Assembly (NCBI GenBank): GCA_958446555.1 | Contig: CAUCWU010000017.1 | Location: forward strand, 1-14,816 | Source of the DNA: an uncultured Lachnospiraceae bacterium | Lineage (GTDB): Bacteria > Bacillota > Clostridia > Lachnospirales > Lachnospiraceae | Direction: 5' to 3' | DNA length: 14,816 nt | Shown: piece by piece, positions 13,459 through 14,816 of the stretch | Numbering within the stretch: position 1 is the stretch's first letter | How the letters are laid out: each line of letters starts with the position of its first letter | Translations under genes and position numbers: made by a program | The notes under the pieces: generated by a model | The model's database searches: none | What the model was told of the DNA's origin: nothing | Seen by the model: the letters and a program-made list of their open reading frames with translations, nothing else

Positions 13459-14418
13459 TTACATTTTCGTTACTGAAATCTCAACCTGCTTAAACGGTAT
13501 TTCAATTCCTTCCTCATCAAATGCCATCTTAATATTTTCTGTGAGGCGCCACTTTGCATTCCAATATTCTGATGATGAAACCCACACATGAAGTCCTAAA
13601 TTTACGGAGCTTTCGGCAAGCTCTGACACAAATACATTGACGGGATTTTCTGGATCTCTTGCAGGATCATTTTCTCCCAGACGGATCAATACTTCCTTTG
13701 CCTTTTTTAAATCGGACTTATATCCGATTCCCACATATAACTCAAGACGCCTCTTTCCCGTTGCTGTTACATTGACAATACTGCTGTCTATCAGCGTACC
13801 ATTTGGAATCACAATAAGACGATTATCTGCTGTAATTAATTCTGTATACACCAGACCGATTTCCTTTACTGTGCCTTCTGTATTTCCCTGCACAATGTAG
13901 TCACCAATGACAAACGGCTTCATCAGTAAAATCAACACGCCTCCTGCAAAGTTAGAAAGGCTTCCCTGAAGCGCAAGACCAACTGCAACACCAGCAGATG
14001 CTACAAGTGCAGTCAGCGATGTTGCCGTCAGTCCTACCGTCTGCAACAATATGCCCAACATGCAAATATAACCAAGTGCATTGATCACGTTGCAAAAGAA
14101 GCGGCGCACAGTCACCTCCATGCCATGACGTTTTAATGCCTGATCGCATAAGCTTACTATATTTTTAATCAGCTTTCTGCCGACAAAAAAGATCATTAAT
14201 ACTAATGCAATGCGAAGCAAATAGTCACATGCAACCGGCACATACCTCTCAAACATTTCTTTCCATGAAATCTGGCTTAGCTTTTCCACCTTATCGCCAA
14301 GCTCATTCGCCAGAAATTCCATACTTTCAGGCTCTGTTTCCTCAACTGCTGCAGTTGCTAAATCCTGAGTTAAAATTGAGCTTAAATCGTTGAACCAATT
14401 AAAACTATTCATATTCAT
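13459..14418 (-). CDS. MscS-family small-conductance mechanosensitive channel
   Basis: A 319-residue channel that releases solutes on hypo-osmotic shock or, in some relatives, excretes amino acids. A hydrophilic N-terminus of about 55 residues precedes TM1 (about 63-82) and TM2 (about 108-128). The pore helix TM3 (about 132-165) carries the Gly/Ala-rich MscS signature ASAGVAVGLALQGSLSNFAGG followed by KPFVIGDYI. The beta domain (VKEIGLVYTEL...NRLIVIPNGTLIDSSIVN) and the C-terminal alpha/beta domain follow. The start is ATG 14418 because AAAGGAG lies just upstream; an in-frame extension to 14445 reads through that site and is rejected. No terminator hairpin is seen after the stop, so read-through into padR is possible. 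Confidence 0.95.
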   Translation of the reverse strand: MNMNSFNWFNDLSSILTQDLATAAVEETEPESMEFLANELGDKVEKLSQISWKEMFERYVPVACDYLLRIALVLMIFFVGRKLIKNIVSLCDQALKRHGMEVTVRRFFCNVINALGYICMLGILLQTVGLTATSLTALVASAGVAVGLALQGSLSNFAGGVLILLMKPFVIGDYIVQGNTEGTVKEIGLVYTELITADNRLIVIPNGTLIDSSIVNVTATGKRRLELYVGIGYKSDLKKAKEVLIRLGENDPARDPENPVNVFVSELAESSVNLGLHVWVSSSEYWNAKWRLTENIKMAFDEEGIEIPFKQVEISVTKM

Positions 14419-14446
14419 TGTCTTCTCCTTTCCTGCTGCTAACAAA

Positions 14447-14476
14447 AATATATCATATACTTCACCAAAATGCCAA
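14447..14476 (-). promoter_or_regulatory. Promoter of the MscS-family gene
   Basis: On the minus strand -35 TTGGCA (14476-14471), an 18-nt spacer and -10 TATATT (14452-14447) with TGA just before it (extended -10). The leader is short, about 20 nt. Confidence 0.65.
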
Positions 14477-14498
14477 CAGGCTTAATAAAACTTATATA

Positions 14499-14527
14499 TT
14501 GCACCTTAAAAGCTCATATGCTAAAGT
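14499..14527 (+). promoter_or_regulatory. Candidate promoter of the GH2 gene
   Basis: -35 TTGCAC (14499-14504), a 17-nt spacer and -10 TAAAGT (14522-14527) preceded by TGC (extended -10). It is arranged back to back with the MscS-gene promoter. The predicted leader of about 50 nt contains the hairpin at 14546-14565. Confidence 0.5.
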
Positions 14528-14545
14528 AGCCTTAATTAAATAGTG

Positions 14546-14565
14546 CCTGCCGAGATTCCGACAGG
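14546..14565 (+). repeat. Hairpin/dyad in the leader of the GH2 gene
   Basis: CCTGCCG-agattc-CGACAGG forms a 7-bp stem with one internal mismatch. There is no T-tract, so it is not a terminator. Its position between the predicted transcription start and the ribosome site suggests an operator half-site pair or an mRNA stem. Confidence 0.35.
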
Positions 14566-14587
14566 TCACAGAAAGGCATGGTTTTTT

Positions 14588-14816
14588 ATGAATACTTGCA
14601 GACGCATCAACTCAGAATGGCTCTTTTTCAAGCAGCCATTATCTGACACTACTACAACATTTTCACCTACTCCTCCAGCACAAAATGATTCGCGATTTTA
14701 TCCTGTCAATCTTCCACATGACTGGCTGATTGCAAACAGTGCTGATCATTACGAAAACAGCGAAGGCTGGTATCAAAAAATAATTTCCAGTGATATTCTC
14801 CCCTTTGACGCGTCGT
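14588..14816 (+). CDS. GH2-family glycosidase, N-terminal part (cut by the window edge)
   Basis: An open frame of 76 codons starting ATG 14588 and running off the window without a stop. After a divergent N-terminus (RINSEWLFFKQ) it contains FYPVNLPHDWLIAN followed by SEGWYQK. That LPHDW...GWY pattern is the sugar-binding (galactose-binding-like) domain at the start of GH2 beta-galactosidases and beta-glucuronidases. The catalytic barrel is off the edge, so the substrate cannot be assigned. AAAGG lies about 10 nt upstream, a modest ribosome site. An ATG at 14578 is in another frame. No signal peptide is seen, so it is probably intracellular, like the other two glycosidases here. Confidence 0.8.
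   Translation, partial: MNTCRRINSEWLFFKQPLSDTTTTFSPTPPAQNDSRFYPVNLPHDWLIANSADHYENSEGWYQKIISSDILPFDAS

Noticed and set aside
1..14816. CRISPR array, tRNA, rRNA, prophage or toxin-antitoxin genes
   Set aside because: No regularly spaced repeats, no cloverleaf or rRNA-like sequence, and no recognisable phage or toxin genes were seen on either strand.

Overview
The window looks like chromosomal DNA of an anaerobic, plant-polysaccharide-degrading Firmicute, most likely a Lachnospiraceae-type gut or rumen clostridium. The evidence is a moderate-to-low GC content, strong AAGGAGG-type Shine-Dalgarno sites, sigma-A promoters often with an extended TGn -10, a FeoA-FeoB fusion, PdxS/PdxT vitamin B6 synthesis, PadR plus HAAS-domain regulation, and scattered glycoside hydrolases. 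The organism is inferred from gene content only; no rRNA or other phylogenetic marker is present.

Layout, left to right. (1) Positions 1-62 look like the hairpin-bearing end of an IS200/IS605-type element. It cuts off a minus-strand membrane diguanylate cyclase just after its GGDEF domain begins (36-642). The 5' end of that gene also seems frameshifted, although it keeps a near-consensus promoter. (2) A minus-strand feoAB fusion (739-3111) encodes ferrous iron uptake. It has its own extended -10 promoter, a Fur-box-like palindrome upstream and a strong intrinsic terminator. (3) Two carbohydrate genes are divergent across 5182-5362: a minus-strand right-handed beta-helix protein resembling GH120 beta-xylosidases (3223-5181), and a plus-strand GH51 alpha-L-arabinofuranosidase (5363-7810). 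Together they fit arabinoxylan or arabinoxylo-oligosaccharide breakdown inside the cell; neither has a signal peptide. (4) A MocR/PdxR regulator (7940-9379, minus) is divergent from pdxS-pdxT (9504-11014, plus), the two subunits of PLP synthase. (5) On the minus strand lie an MscS-family channel (13459-14418), a PadR repressor (13022-13357) and a 615-residue HAAS-domain membrane protein (11100-12947). The padR promoter carries a palindrome overlapping its -10 box, suggesting autoregulation. (6) At the right edge a plus-strand GH2 glycosidase begins at 14588 and is cut by the window end.

Most of the window is conventional. The best candidates for a second look are the IS-truncated cyclase with a possible TnpB guide-RNA scaffold end, the GH120-like protein paired with GH51, the Fur-like box before feoAB, the PdxR control region, the PadR operator, and the membrane-anchored HAAS protein with an unrecognised C-terminal domain. 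I found no convincing evidence of a wholly new multi-gene system.
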